Numbered from the stretch's first letter, positions 38,313 through 48,263 are shown. The stretch is DNA of 64,000 nt from Candidatus Colwellia aromaticivorans (GCF_003333305.1 NZ_QOLD01000004.1:20210-84209); one strand, 5' to 3'. Made by a program: numbers and translations. Notes: a model not told the origin generated them from the letters alone.

Positions 38313-38816
38313 TCAGGTTAGGTTATTTGTTTTTTTACTCGCATTAGCCGCCAGTCTTTGTAGTTTTTCTTTTAAACCTTTAGGAGCCTTTTCGGCAACG
38401 TCTAATAAATGTGAAGCGGTACTTGTCGAAATATTTTGTACTGAACTTTTATTATTAGCTGACTCAATATATTCATAGGTTTTTTGGTTTGGTATTTGTC
38501 GATGGCCTTGAGGATTCACTTTTATATCAATTTTAGTAAACTGCCCTTGAGTTTCATCATTAAGTTGTCGGCATATATTATTACGTTCAAATTGCAATCT
38601 CTGCCCCCAAACGGGTGATTTTACTTCAATGATTAACGTAGATTGAACAAAATTGGCAATATTGAACGCATCCTCTGGTAGGTCAGGGCATATTTGTCGT
38701 ACAATGTCAGACAATAAACTCAAAGAGTTGGTTTTTACCTGAATTTGTGCCAAAGTGCCAGTCGTTGCATTGAATAGCGTTGACATATCTTTGGGAGCTT
38801 TTGGTCTTCGCGCCAT
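38313..38816 (-). CDS. dciA: DciA-type helicase loader (DUF721)
   Basis: A 167-residue DUF721 protein. The N-terminal KH-like domain (about 25-115) has LSLLSDIVRQICPDLPED and SPVWGQRLQFERNNI, typical of DciA. DciA loads the replicative helicase DnaB in the many bacteria that lack DnaC. The C-terminal 60 residues are polar and probably disordered. It is divergent from the M23 peptidase gene ahead of secA, a placement common for this family in gammaproteobacteria. dnaB itself is 15 kb away in this window. Confidence 0.8.
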   Translation of the reverse strand: MARRPKAPKDMSTLFNATTGTLAQIQVKTNSLSLLSDIVRQICPDLPEDAFNIANFVQSTLIIEVKSPVWGQRLQFERNNICRQLNDETQGQFTKIDIKVNPQGHRQIPNQKTYEYIESANNKSSVQNISTSTASHLLDVAEKAPKGLKEKLQRLAANASKKTNNLT

Positions 38817-38876
38817 AATGATTAACCTAAATTTTGAAGCTGTTGTGAGTTTGAAATAAAGTATTAAGAAATAAAT

Positions 38877-39812
38877 ATGAGTTTAACACTACTGTACCGA
38901 GGAAAGAATGTAAGATTCTCAATGCGCCTAAATAAGCTGCGTTGGCTTTCTGCTGTTATAATTTTTGCTTTGGTTTCAGGTGTTATTGTCTATTTAGTCT
39001 TGTCTACCAATGAACAGCCTAATAGTAGTGCTAATTATTTAGCGAGCGAAAGAACGGATACTTCTGACCAACAAACTGCTATCAATGTAACTGAAATAAA
39101 TAATGTTGAATTAAACAAGCAACAATTAACGGCATTAACCATGAAATTGGCTGAATTACAAAGTCATGTACTTCGCCTAAATGCGTTAGGTGGCCGCTTA
39201 GCGGATAACGCTAATATTCCCGAAAAAGAATTCGATTTGCACAAATTACCACCAAGTGGTGGCCCTTCTGCAACACGCGCTGATATCAGTATAAAATCTA
39301 TTGCACAATTACTTGTTGAAATTACCCAATTAGAAAATTCACTAAATCATAAAGAAAATCAGTTAACTATGCTTGAATCTTTAACATTAGGTCACCATAT
39401 AGAAAATACACGTTATTTATCTGGACGACCTATCACTAAAGGCTGGTTGTCTTCTTATTTTGGACTACGTAAAGATCCCTTTAATGGGCGCCCATCAATG
39501 CATAAAGGTATTGATTTTGCTGGAAAGGAAGACGGAGAGATTATCGCCACGGCATCAGGTATTGTTAGTTGGGCTGATGATCGGTATGGCTATGGTCTAC
39601 TCATAGAAATTAACCATGGTGATGGTTTAAAGACACGTTACGGACATAATAAACAGTTATTGGTTAATGTTGGTGACGTAGTAGTTAAAGGACAAATAAT
39701 AGCTCGTATGGGAAGTACCGGACGGTCAACTGGACCTCATGTACATTATGAAGTTTTGCGCAACAATAAACAAATAGATCCAATTAAATTTGTTTATCGT
39801 AAAGCAAAATAG
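38877..39812 (+). CDS. M23-family (LytM) peptidase, membrane-anchored
   Basis: A 311-residue protein with one N-terminal membrane helix (about 24-44), a periplasmic helical region (about 75-180) and a C-terminal M23 domain. Zinc ligands are visible in MHKGIDFAG (first His and Asp) and GPHVHYEV (HxH). The motif GKEDGEIIATASGIVSW is typical. Members cleave peptidoglycan cross-links or regulate amidases. It lies just upstream of secA, as in other alteromonads. Confidence 0.88.
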   Translation: MSLTLLYRGKNVRFSMRLNKLRWLSAVIIFALVSGVIVYLVLSTNEQPNSSANYLASERTDTSDQQTAINVTEINNVELNKQQLTALTMKLAELQSHVLRLNALGGRLADNANIPEKEFDLHKLPPSGGPSATRADISIKSIAQLLVEITQLENSLNHKENQLTMLESLTLGHHIENTRYLSGRPITKGWLSSYFGLRKDPFNGRPSMHKGIDFAGKEDGEIIATASGIVSWADDRYGYGLLIEINHGDGLKTRYGHNKQLLVNVGDVVVKGQIIARMGSTGRSTGPHVHYEVLRNNKQIDPIKFVYRKAK

Positions 39813-39946
39813 CCACGGATGGGCGAGTGATTCAAAATAATAAAATTGTAATCTAAGCATATAAATAATAGTTAAAAATTTATAATAAAATTCACATGGT
39901 ATGCAAAATAATTTGCCTGCTAAATATCACAAAATGGTTAAATAAG

Positions 39947-42655
39947 ATGTTCGTAAAATTGTTAACAAAAATGTTTGGTAGTCGTAACGATAGATTATTA
40001 AAACAAATGGGCAAAGAAGTAAAAAAAATAAATGCATTAGAGCCGATTTTAGAAGCACTAAGTGATGATGAATTAAAAGCAAAAACAGATGAGTTTAAAG
40101 AACGTTTAGCCAATAATGAAACATTAGAACAAATATTACCTGAAGCATTCGGTGTTGTTCGCGAAGCCAGTAAACGTGTTTTTAAAATGCGACATTTTGA
40201 CGTACAAATGATTGGCGGTATGGTGCTCAATGATGGAAAAATTGCTGAGATGCGTACTGGTGAAGGTAAAACGCTTACGGCAACCCTACCTTCTTATTTA
40301 AATGCCTTAACGGGTAATGGTGTTCATGTTATTACCGTTAATGATTATTTAGCAACCCGTGATGCTGATTGGAGTCGTCCATTATTTACCTTTTTAGGGA
40401 TGACCGTTGGTTGTAATGTAGCAGGTATGACGCCCCAAGATAAGCAAGCAGCTTATCAAGCCGATGTTACTTACGGTACTAATAACGAATTTGGCTTTGA
40501 CTATTTACGTGACAATATGGTGTTTTCACCTGAGGAACGTGCACAGAAAAAATTAAACTTTGCCATTGTCGATGAAGTTGATTCAATTCTAATTGATGAA
40601 GCGCGTACTCCTCTTGTTATTTCAGGGCAGGCAGAAGATAGCTCAGAGCTATATAAAGCAATTGATGTCATCGTGCCATCACTTGAAGTGCAAAGTGAAG
40701 AAGATAAAGATCAAGACACAGGTCAATCGGAAGATTTTGTTGAAGGTGATTATACGGTTGATGAAAAAGCCAAACAGGTTTATTTAACCGAACGTGGTCA
40801 AATTCTTATTGAAAATATCATGCGTGAAAAAGGTTTATTGCAAGAAGGGGATACTTTATTCTCTGCAAGCAACATCACCTTGTTACACCATGTTATGGCA
40901 GCTTTACGTGCCCATAAACTATTTGTTAAAGATGTAGATTACATAGTAAAAGATGAAGAAATAGTTATTGTTGATGAGCACACAGGTCGTACGATGGAAG
41001 GTCGTCGTTGGTCTGAAGGTTTACATCAAGCTATAGAAGCGAAAGAAGGTGTGAATATTCAAAATGAAAATCAGACCCTTGCTTCAATTACCTTCCAAAA
41101 CTTCTTTAGAATATATGAAAAACTGTCAGGTATGACAGGTACAGCCGACACTGAAGCATTTGAATTTCAACATATTTACGGTTTAGAAACGGTTATTATT
41201 CCTACTAATCAACCGATGATTCGTAATGATATGTCAGATTTGATCTATCTAACGACAGAAGAAAAATTTGAAGCGATATTAGAGGATATTAAAGAGTGTG
41301 TTGAACGTGGTCAGCCAGTATTAGTGGGTACAATCACGATTGAAACATCAGAACTTTTATCTGGATTTTTGAAGAAGGCTAAAATTAAGCATAAAGTACT
41401 GAATGCAAAATTCCATGAACAAGAAGCTCAAATTGTTGCTGATGCAGGTAAAGAAGGTGCGGTAACCATTGCAACTAATATGGCCGGTCGTGGTACTGAT
41501 ATTGTACTTGGTGGCAATTTAGACGCGGGTATAGCCTCTCTAACTAAAGGTAAAAAGGACCCGACTGAAGAGCAAATTGAAAAATTCAAAGAACAATGGG
41601 AAGTTGATCATGAACGTGTACTTGAGTTAGGTGGTTTGAAAATAGTCGCTACCGAACGTCATGAATCTCGCCGTATTGATAACCAGCTTCGTGGTCGTTC
41701 AGGTCGTCAAGGTGATGCAGGTGCAACACGTTTTTATCTATCGATGGAAGATTCATTGATGCGTATTTTTGCCTCTGAGCGTATTTCAAATATGATGCGT
41801 AAATTAGGTATGGAGCACGGTGAAGCGATTGAACACCCATGGGTTACTCGTAGTATTGAAAATGCTCAACGCAAGGTTGAAGGCCGTAACTTTGATATGC
41901 GTAAACAATTATTAGAATATGATGATGTGGCAAATGATCAACGTGGTGTTATTTACGAACAACGTAATGAATTACTTGATGAAGATGAGATAGGCGAAGT
42001 GGTGAATGCTATTCGTAGTGACGTTATCACGGGTATTATCGATCAACATATTCCGCCACAATCATTAATTGAAATGTGGGATATTACCGCCCTAGAAGAG
42101 CAACTTAAAGGTGAATTGAATACGTATTTACCTGTGGCTAAGTGGCTTGATGAAGATAAAACACTTCATGAAGAAAGCTTGCGTGAAAAAATAATTGTTG
42201 AATTTGAACAGGTTTATAAAGATAAAGAAGAGATGGTTGGCGCTGAAGTATTACGCCAATTTGAAAAAGCAGTTATGTTGCAAAGTTTAGATTCCCATTG
42301 GAAAGAGCATTTAGCAGCCATGGATCATTTACGCCAAGGTATTGGTTTACGTGCACATGCGCAGAAAAATCCAAAACAAGAATATAAACGTGAATCTTTT
42401 GAGTTGTTTACAGAAATGTTAGATCACTTAAAATATGATGTTGTTGGTATTTTATCTAAAGTTCAAATTCAAGCAGAATCTGACGTAGAAGCGGTAGAAG
42501 AGCAACACAGAAAGTCAGAAACACCTAAAGAATTTCAACACCAAAGTGCAGCGGGTATTGATGACAAACCTCAAATGCCACGCGTTGGTCGTAATGAACC
42601 TTGTCCTTGTGGCTCAGGTAAAAAATACAAACAATGTCATGGTAAATTGAGTTAA
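39947..42655 (+). CDS. secA: Preprotein translocase ATPase SecA
   Basis: A 902-residue motor for the SecYEG channel. Walker A is [17 protein letters not shown], the DEAD-like box is [17 protein letters not shown], and [15 protein letters not shown] is motif V-like. The helical scaffold and wing domains follow, then a polar linker and the zinc-binding SEC-C tail ([17 protein letters not shown]) that binds SecB. I chose the ATG at 39947, which begins [14 protein letters not shown] as in other SecA proteins, over one 51 bp upstream. Confidence 0.97.
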   Translation: MFVKLLTKMFGSRNDRLLKQMGKEVKKINALEPILEALSDDELKAKTDEFKERLANNETLEQILPEAFGVVREASKRVFKMRHFDVQMIGGMVLNDGKIAEMRTGEGKTLTATLPSYLNALTGNGVHVITVNDYLATRDADWSRPLFTFLGMTVGCNVAGMTPQDKQAAYQADVTYGTNNEFGFDYLRDNMVFSPEERAQKKLNFAIVDEVDSILIDEARTPLVISGQAEDSSELYKAIDVIVPSLEVQSEEDKDQDTGQSEDFVEGDYTVDEKAKQVYLTERGQILIENIMREKGLLQEGDTLFSASNITLLHHVMAALRAHKLFVKDVDYIVKDEEIVIVDEHTGRTMEGRRWSEGLHQAIEAKEGVNIQNENQTLASITFQNFFRIYEKLSGMTGTADTEAFEFQHIYGLETVIIPTNQPMIRNDMSDLIYLTTEEKFEAILEDIKECVERGQPVLVGTITIETSELLSGFLKKAKIKHKVLNAKFHEQEAQIVADAGKEGAVTIATNMAGRGTDIVLGGNLDAGIASLTKGKKDPTEEQIEKFKEQWEVDHERVLELGGLKIVATERHESRRIDNQLRGRSGRQGDAGATRFYLSMEDSLMRIFASERISNMMRKLGMEHGEAIEHPWVTRSIENAQRKVEGRNFDMRKQLLEYDDVANDQRGVIYEQRNELLDEDEIGEVVNAIRSDVITGIIDQHIPPQSLIEMWDITALEEQLKGELNTYLPVAKWLDEDKTLHEESLREKIIVEFEQVYKDKEEMVGAEVLRQFEKAVMLQSLDSHWKEHLAAMDHLRQGIGLRAHAQKNPKQEYKRESFELFTEMLDHLKYDVVGILSKVQIQAESDVEAVEEQHRKSETPKEFQHQSAAGIDDKPQMPRVGRNEPCPCGSGKKYKQCHGKLS

Positions 42656-43104
42656 CAACAGTTTTTCGTTAATACCGTTCATACTGAGCGCGAGGAACGA
42701 GCAGTCGAAGTACGACAGGCTTCCTTCGACAGGCTTCCTTCGACAGGCTTCCTTCGACAGGCTCAGGACAAACGGGTTGTAAATACCGTTCATACTGAGC
42801 GCGAGGAACGAGTAGTCGAAGTACGACAAGCTTCCTTCGACAAGCTCAGGACAAACGGGTTGTAAATACCGTTCCTTCGACAAGCTCAGGACAAACGGGA
42901 TGTTAATACCGTTCCTTCGACAAGCTCAGGACAAACGGGTTGTTAATACCGTTCATACTGAGCGCGAGGAACGAGCAGTCGAAGTACGACAGGCTTCCTT
43001 CGACAGGCTCAGGACAAACGGGTTGTTAATACCGTTCATACTGAGCACGAGTAACAGTTAGCCGTCTGCACTGAGCGCGAGGAACGAGTAGTCGAAGTGT
43101 CTAA
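42656..43104. repeat. CTTCGAC-type intergenic repeat cluster
   Basis: Several alternating copies of two motifs: CCGTTCATACTGAGCGCGAG and CTTCGACAGGCTCAGGACAA. They are interleaved with short tandem duplications of CTTCCTTCGACAGG. The cluster fills the secA-mutT gap and recurs near 46.9, 54.8 and 7.3 kb. Apparent reading frames through it are artefacts of the repeats. Confidence 0.9.
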
Positions 43105-43128
43105 ATAAAAGAAAGATCAGAGAAATAT

Positions 43129-43548
43129 ATGCCTGAATCTGTCCATGTTGCTGTTGGCGTTATCACGTCAACCAATGACTACCATCAAACAAAATACTTT
43201 CTAACTAAGCGCCTTGATAGTGCCCATCAAGGCGGTAAGTGGGAGTTTCCTGGCGGTAAGGTGGAAAAAGATGAAACTACTGCTCAGGCGCTTGCTAGAG
43301 AGTTAAAGGAAGAAATTAATATTGAGGTGTTAAGTTGTCAGCCTTTGACTATTATTACTCATGATTATGGCGATAAAAAAGTATGCTTAGAGGTGTTTGT
43401 TGTCGATAATTATATTGGCGAACCAAGCGCTCAAGAAGGACAACAGCAAAGCTGGTTTATGCTTGAAGAATTTAAAAACCTAGACTTTCCAAAAGCCAAT
43501 GAAGCTATCATCGCCAAACTCGTATCTTGCCACCTTTCTTCTTCGTAA
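43129..43548 (+). CDS. mutT: 8-oxo-dGTP diphosphatase MutT
   Basis: A 139-residue Nudix hydrolase. The Nudix box is intact from GGKVEKDETTAQALARELKE into EEINIEV (residues about 42-67). GGKWEFPGGK precedes it, as in MutT. It removes oxidised guanine nucleotides from the pool. The position between secA and yacG is common in gammaproteobacteria. Confidence 0.9.
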   Translation: MPESVHVAVGVITSTNDYHQTKYFLTKRLDSAHQGGKWEFPGGKVEKDETTAQALARELKEEINIEVLSCQPLTIITHDYGDKKVCLEVFVVDNYIGEPSAQEGQQQSWFMLEEFKNLDFPKANEAIIAKLVSCHLSSS

Positions 43549-43579
43549 CTCGTAACTTTTCTTACTCGCCACTGACTTT

Positions 43580-43816
43580 TTATTCAGGCTCAACAAAAAA
43601 CTTATTATTTAACAAAAACTCATCTTCTAATGCATCAAGCATCTCTTCAGTTAATGGCGTTTCGCTTTGAATTGACTGTGATATTTTATGGCCTTCATCA
43701 GCCCATTCACCTAGATCAATTAATTGGCAACGTTTGCTGCAAAAAGGTCTAAATTCGCTTTCTTTACACCAAGTCACTGATTTATCACAGTTAGGGCAGG
43801 AAACTTCTAGAGTCAT
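43580..43816 (-). CDS. yacG: DNA gyrase inhibitor YacG
   Basis: A 78-residue zinc protein. The C4 zinc site is Cys7, Cys10, Cys26 and Cys30 in CPNC and FCSKRC, followed by [15 protein letters not shown]. YacG binds GyrB and inhibits gyrase in E. coli. It stands in a coaE-zapD-yacG block as in E. coli, convergent with mutT. Confidence 0.92.
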   Translation of the reverse strand: MTLEVSCPNCDKSVTWCKESEFRPFCSKRCQLIDLGEWADEGHKISQSIQSETPLTEEMLDALEDEFLLNNKFFVEPE

Positions 43817-43898
43817 TTTTGGATCAAAATTAATAAGTAATTATAGTCAGCATTATAACGCTATTTTCTTATCGACACTAATTATTAATAGAAAGAGA

Positions 43899-44645
43899 CT
43901 AACAACGAGCCAGTTGAAATTTAGTTGCTTGGTTTGCGTAGCGTCGACCACTAACCTCACATGGCAACATAAAACGAATAGAGTAACGAAATTTATTACC
44001 GCTTATGGTCGGATAATACTGAGAACTCTGAGGAACTTTAATACGTAATAACAGTAAACCTTCACCGCTGTCTTGGTAGAAGCCACTGTCAGTTTCTATA
44101 GACCGGAACTCTTCTCGTTGACGAATAAATTTAAGTACTAAATCGAGCGAATATTTTATATCGGCTAGCAATGATAACCAGTGCTTTATTTGAGTTGATA
44201 CTTGTTCGGTTGGTTGGTGAAGCCAAAATTGTAACTGTGGAAGATCAAAGCTTGAATTACCCCCTTGAATGGCAAAACGTTGTTTTAAACTGGCAAGTAA
44301 TTTGTTTTCTTTAAGCTGATACCAAGTTTGATTGTTAGATTTTAACTGACAGATTAATGCCACTGTTTCACGCAGATTGTTTTCCAGAGCGCTGGTATTG
44401 ATATCAGGCGCTTGAGACCATATCACCAAGTTTTGTTGTAATTTTTCTAAATCTTTAATTAATTCGCCTTTAATATCACTACGTTCTAAGGTGTCAATAA
44501 TGGCAAATAGGGCATTAAAAAACACTTGGTGGCTAGTTTGTATATCGGCATTGGCACAACTGTGAGCTTGAACAAATAATTGCTCAAGTTTTAGATAGTT
44601 ACGAATACGCTCATTAAGCGGATGTTCATATAATATTGTAGTCAT
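43899..44645 (-). CDS. zapD: Z-ring-associated protein ZapD
   Basis: A 248-residue DUF1342 protein that cross-links FtsZ filaments. It begins with YEHPLNERIRNYLKLEQLF, a strongly conserved family opening, and ends with FRYSIRFMLPCEVSGRRYAN. The gene is in the usual coaE-zapD-yacG order; 157 bp separate it from coaE. Confidence 0.93.
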   Translation of the reverse strand: MTTILYEHPLNERIRNYLKLEQLFVQAHSCANADIQTSHQVFFNALFAIIDTLERSDIKGELIKDLEKLQQNLVIWSQAPDINTSALENNLRETVALICQLKSNNQTWYQLKENKLLASLKQRFAIQGGNSSFDLPQLQFWLHQPTEQVSTQIKHWLSLLADIKYSLDLVLKFIRQREEFRSIETDSGFYQDSGEGLLLLRIKVPQSSQYYPTISGNKFRYSIRFMLPCEVSGRRYANQATKFQLARC

Positions 44646-44802
44646 GACAAAAGGTTTGAAATTTAAACTGTTTACTTATTAGGTAACGCTATAGTAACCA
44701 TTGATAATTAAAATGGCGAATTATTTATAGTTTATTTTCTATACACAACCTAATGCCCATTGAATTATGTACCTTGATATGAAATTGGTATACACAATTA
44801 TT

Positions 44803-45414
44803 TTAAAGGCACTTGGCTGCCATGGTTAAATAATGTTGATGTAATTTAGCAACCGCACTTTTTAGCTCTTCTAAAGAAGTACTATCATTGTTTAACAGGT
44901 CATCAGCATGATCTTGCTTAACTTGTCTACTTGCTTGACTCGCTATTATGGCTTGAACTTGCTCCACACTATTATTATCACGTGTAGTCGTTCTGCTTAT
45001 TTGGGTTGTTTCACTGACATCAATAACAAGAACACGGTTTACTAACGTTGTTAAATTATTTTCAATTAATAGCGGCGCTACTAATAAGCAGTATGCACCT
45101 TGAGCTGCTTTCATTTGCGCAATTAGCTGTTCTCTAATAAGGGGGTGAAGAAGATTATTTAACCATAACTTATCTGCGTCATTACTAAATATCCGTTTGC
45201 GAAGTAATGCTCGATCAAGTTGTCCATCAGCTTGAATGAAATCTGCACCAAAGTGGCTGCTAATATGGGCAAGAGCAGGACTATCTATATCGACAACGTT
45301 TCGGGCAACAATATCAGCATCAACAATTGTTATACCATGCTGGGCAAAAATATTAGCAATGGTTGTTTTTCCGCTGCCAATGCCACCCGTTAAACCAACA
45401 ATAAAATCAGACAT
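44803..45414 (-). CDS. coaE: Dephospho-CoA kinase CoaE
   Basis: A 203-residue P-loop kinase performing the last step of CoA synthesis. The ATP site GLTGGIGSGKTTIAN is at residues about 7-21, and DADIVARNVV and LLHPLIRE are CoaE motifs. I chose the ATG at 45414. An upstream ATG at 45438 would draw its extra residues from the end of the neighbouring MITE (45426-45733), so the MITE ends only 12 bp before the start codon. Confidence 0.93.
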   Translation of the reverse strand: MSDFIVGLTGGIGSGKTTIANIFAQHGITIVDADIVARNVVDIDSPALAHISSHFGADFIQADGQLDRALLRKRIFSNDADKLWLNNLLHPLIREQLIAQMKAAQGAYCLLVAPLLIENNLTTLVNRVLVIDVSETTQISRTTTRDNNSVEQVQAIIASQASRQVKQDHADDLLNNDSTSLEELKSAVAKLHQHYLTMAAKCL

Positions 45415-45425
45415 AATACCCTCTA

Positions 45426-45733
45426 TACCCGTAATCATTCAAAATGCTCGATTCAGAGTGCTTGAGCAAATCTAGTTTGAGACGCGTCAATTAAATCATG
45501 GTCATTCCCTATTTCTTTGACGCAACAATGAAATAGGTTTGCTCATGCGCTTCTACTATGGGGCTAAAAACGATTTATACGTCGTTATTGATTTAGTGAA
45601 TGGCGCTACATGGATGTAGCTTATTAGATAATGCAGGAGCACATTATCCTGAACAACCATTCTCTGCAATCAAAGCCTTGTCTAAATCGTTTTTTTCTCC
45701 CACTGAAACATGCATTTTGAATGGTCACGGGTA
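45426..45733. mobile_element. MITE between pilD and coaE
   Basis: A 308-bp element with ends TACCCGTAATCATTCAAAATGC and the inverse GCATTTTGAATGGTCACGGGTA, flanked by TA on both sides. It carries one double-hairpin module at 45605-45653, almost identical to the left, inverted one in 4269-4626. It separates coaE from pilD and occupies the whole gap. Confidence 0.82.
45605..45653 (+). other. Double-hairpin module, reference copy
   Basis: Hairpin one is GCTACATGGATGTAGC. The linker TTATTA follows, then hairpin two with arms GATAATG and CATTATC around an 8-nt loop, then CTGAA. It is identical over this core to the inverse complement of 4349-4397. The copy at 4499-4547 changes hairpin-two arms to GAGAAT/ATTCTC. 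Confidence 0.8.
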
Positions 45734-45743
45734 TATAAAAACG

Positions 45744-46628
45744 TTAACTAATTTGAATAAGATACCATGACCAAATTCCTTCACCCCACAAAACAGTGAT
45801 CCAACCTGCTATGGCTAAATAGGGGCCAAACGGAATAGCTTGTTCACGTCTATGATTTTTAAATAACATTAATGAAATACCAATAATGGCACCAACAACA
45901 GAAGCCATTAAAATAAGAATAGGGAGTAATTGCCAACCAAGCCAAGCGCCAAATAAAGCAAATAGTTTGAAATCGCCATAGCCCATCCCTTCTTTGCCTG
46001 TTAATAACTTAAATAGCCAAAATATGCTAAATAGGCTCATGTAACCAACAACAGCGCCAATCACTGCATCGCTAATGGGCACAAACGTACCGGTAATATT
46101 AACTAATAAACCTAACCACAACAGTGGCATAACAATTTGATCTGGCAGTAACATATGATCAAAATCGATAAGCGTTAAACAGACTAGTCCCCAAGTGAGT
46201 ATCAGTAACAGTAAGGTTTCAAAAGACACACCATATTGGTTTGCTATTACTAAACTCAATAGTGCCGTGGTTGTTTCAACTAAAGGATAACGAATAGAAA
46301 TGCTACTTTTACATTGGCTACATTTACCTTTTAGAAATAACCAACTGATAACGGGAATATTTTCATAAAAACGGATTTTATGCTGGCACTTAGGACAAGT
46401 AGAATCAGGTTTGGATAACGTGAGTTCGGTAATTTTTGCTGCGGGAATGTTTTTAACTTCATCAGCTAAAAATTCACGACACTCAATATACCAATTATTG
46501 TGCATCATTTTCGGTAAACGATAGATCACTACGTTCAAAAAACTACCAATAATCAGGGAAAAAATTACTACAAAGACTTGAAAGGCAGTAGGAGACTGCT
46601 GAAAAAAAATTAGGGTTTGCTCAAACAT
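45744..46628 (-). CDS. pilD: Type IV prepilin peptidase / methyltransferase PilD
   Basis: A 294-residue polytopic membrane aspartic protease. The cytoplasmic zinc domain has Cys78, Cys81, Cys103 and Cys106. The catalytic aspartates are in the DFDHMLLPDQ stretch (about 155-163) and GMGYGDFK (about 218). It cleaves and N-methylates prepilins such as PilA at 52.2 kb. The gene follows pilC on the minus strand but a repeat-filled 368-bp gap separates them. Confidence 0.95.
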   Translation of the reverse strand: MFEQTLIFFQQSPTAFQVFVVIFSLIIGSFLNVVIYRLPKMMHNNWYIECREFLADEVKNIPAAKITELTLSKPDSTCPKCQHKIRFYENIPVISWLFLKGKCSQCKSSISIRYPLVETTTALLSLVIANQYGVSFETLLLLILTWGLVCLTLIDFDHMLLPDQIVMPLLWLGLLVNITGTFVPISDAVIGAVVGYMSLFSIFWLFKLLTGKEGMGYGDFKLFALFGAWLGWQLLPILILMASVVGAIIGISLMLFKNHRREQAIPFGPYLAIAGWITVLWGEGIWSWYLIQIS

Positions 46629-46680
46629 AAACTACTCAAAAGTATAAAATCAGGTGTGTTTTGACACTTCGACTACTCGT

Positions 46681-46800
46681 ACCTCGTGCTCAGTGCAAAC
46701 GGATAATTGCTTCTCGTGCTCAGTGCAAACGGATAATTACTTCTCGTGCTCAGTGCAAACGGATAATTGCTTCTCGTGCTCAGTGCAAACGGTTAACTGT
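46681..46800. repeat. 30-bp tandem repeat, 4 units
   Basis: Four 30-bp units of TTCTCGTGCTCAGTGCAAAC followed by GGATAATTGC, the last diverging to GGTTAACTGT. It lies between pilD and pilC. Confidence 0.93.
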
Positions 46801-46852
46801 TCTGTGTGCTCATGATAGAGCGGTTATTGTTCAGTTTAATCCGTTCGTCCTG

Positions 46853-46905
46853 AGCTTGTCGAAGGAAGCTTGTCGAAGGAAGCTTGTCGAAGGAAGCTTG
46901 TACTT
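46853..46905. repeat. 14-bp tandem array within a CTTCGAC-type repeat
   Basis: About three and a half units of AAGCTTGTCGAAGG in tandem follow CCTGAGCTTGTCGAAGG. The array lies inside the same pilD-pilC repeat cluster, which runs on to about 46990 with further CGTGCTCAGTGCAGACGG motifs. Confidence 0.85.
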
Positions 46906-46996
46906 AGACACTTCGACTACTCGTACCTCGTGCTCAGTGCAGACGGTTAACTGTTCCTCACGCTCAGTATGAACGGCATTAACAACCCGTTTGTCC

Positions 46997-48244
46997 TTAT
47001 ACAACCATACCAATTTGAAATATTGGTAAATACATGGCAATAATTAATCCACCAATCACCACACCCAGTACCGCCATAATCATCGGCTCTAATAATGCGG
47101 TTAAATTGTCAACGGCGTTATCTACTTCAGCTTCATACACAGTAGCAACTTTTGCCAACATATCATCAACTGAGCCAGACTCTTCACCAATAGCCACCAT
47201 TTGAATAACCATATCAGGAAATATACTACAATTTCGCATGGCTAGGTTCATTTGCATACCCGACGTTACTTCAGCACGTACTTCAAGAATAGCATCTCTA
47301 AATACCGCATTACCTGCAGCGCCAGCAGCAGATTCTAAGGCATCAATTAAAGGTACGCCAGCAGCGAAAGTTGTTGATAAAGTACGGGCATAACGAGCAA
47401 CCGCGGCTTTTTCTAATAAATCACCAATAACAGGGAGTTTTAGTATTTTTCTGTCCACTTGGTCACGAAACTTTTGACTGTTTCTATGGGCACGCTTAAA
47501 CAAAAAAACAAAAACAAAAACAGCTCCTAATCCTAAATACCAATAATCGACCATAAAATCAGATATACCAACAACAAATAGCGTAAATCCTGGTAATTCA
47601 GCACCAAAGCTAGCAAATATTTCTTGGAATACGGGTACAACAAAAATTAATAATATAGAGGTAACAATAGTAGCAATAACTATTACCGCAATGGGATAAG
47701 TCATGGCTTTTTTGATTTTAGCTTTTAAGGCCTCACCTTTTTCTTTATAGGTAGCGATTCTGTCGTAAATAGTTTCTAACGAACCAGACTGTTCACCAGA
47801 AGCCACTAAATCACAATAAAGATCATCAAAATAACGAGGGTGATCACGTAAACAGTCGGATAAGGGAATACCTGAAGAAAGCTTGTTGCCAATTTCGGTT
47901 AACAGCTTTTGCATATTGCCATTGTTGTGTCCTTTACCAATCATTTCTATGGTTTGTACTAAAGGAACCCCCGCCCCCAGCATAGTCGCTATTTGTCGTG
48001 ATATTAGTGCTATATCAACAGGTTTAATGGCTTTGTCGCCGCCTAAACCAAAAAGTGGCTTAGCCTTTTTCTTAACTTTACTTGGCGTAATGCCTTGCTT
48101 ACGCAATTGTGTTTTTAGTTCAATAAGATTTTTAGCAGAAAGTTCACCGTTAATTTTTTTACCTTTACGGTTAACACCATGCCAAATAAATACGTCTAAA
48201 GGTTTAACCTTGGGAGTGTTCTTTTTTGCTATTGCTATTGCCAT
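46997..48244 (-). CDS. pilC: Type IV pilus inner-membrane platform protein PilC
   Basis: A 415-residue protein with two tandem T2SF domains (about 75-200 and 280-400) and three main membrane helices. GVPLVQTIEMIGKGHNN and AAGVPLIDALESAAGAAGN mark the domain starts. YPIAVIVIATIVTSILLIFVV is a membrane segment, and the tail ends in YLPIFQIGMVV. It couples the PilB motor to pilus assembly. It starts 19 bp after pilB. Confidence 0.95.
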   Translation of the reverse strand: MAIAIAKKNTPKVKPLDVFIWHGVNRKGKKINGELSAKNLIELKTQLRKQGITPSKVKKKAKPLFGLGGDKAIKPVDIALISRQIATMLGAGVPLVQTIEMIGKGHNNGNMQKLLTEIGNKLSSGIPLSDCLRDHPRYFDDLYCDLVASGEQSGSLETIYDRIATYKEKGEALKAKIKKAMTYPIAVIVIATIVTSILLIFVVPVFQEIFASFGAELPGFTLFVVGISDFMVDYWYLGLGAVFVFVFLFKRAHRNSQKFRDQVDRKILKLPVIGDLLEKAAVARYARTLSTTFAAGVPLIDALESAAGAAGNAVFRDAILEVRAEVTSGMQMNLAMRNCSIFPDMVIQMVAIGEESGSVDDMLAKVATVYEAEVDNAVDNLTALLEPMIMAVLGVVIGGLIIAMYLPIFQIGMVV

Positions 48245-48263
48245 AGATACCCTAATTTATTTA

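Noticed and set aside
38248..38478. Frame starting in the 50-bp repeat
   Set aside because: Its first part is the tandem repeat and the rest is antisense to dciA.
39896..39946. Upstream ATG as the secA start
   Set aside because: The 17 extra residues are not typical of SecA, whereas [12 protein letters not shown] is the conserved beginning.
42614..42883. Frame encoding repeated LSLSKEACRRKPVEGSL-like peptides
   Set aside because: It is a translation of the dispersed CTTCGAC repeats. Similar frames at 46661-46972 and 54700-55005 are rejected for the same reason.
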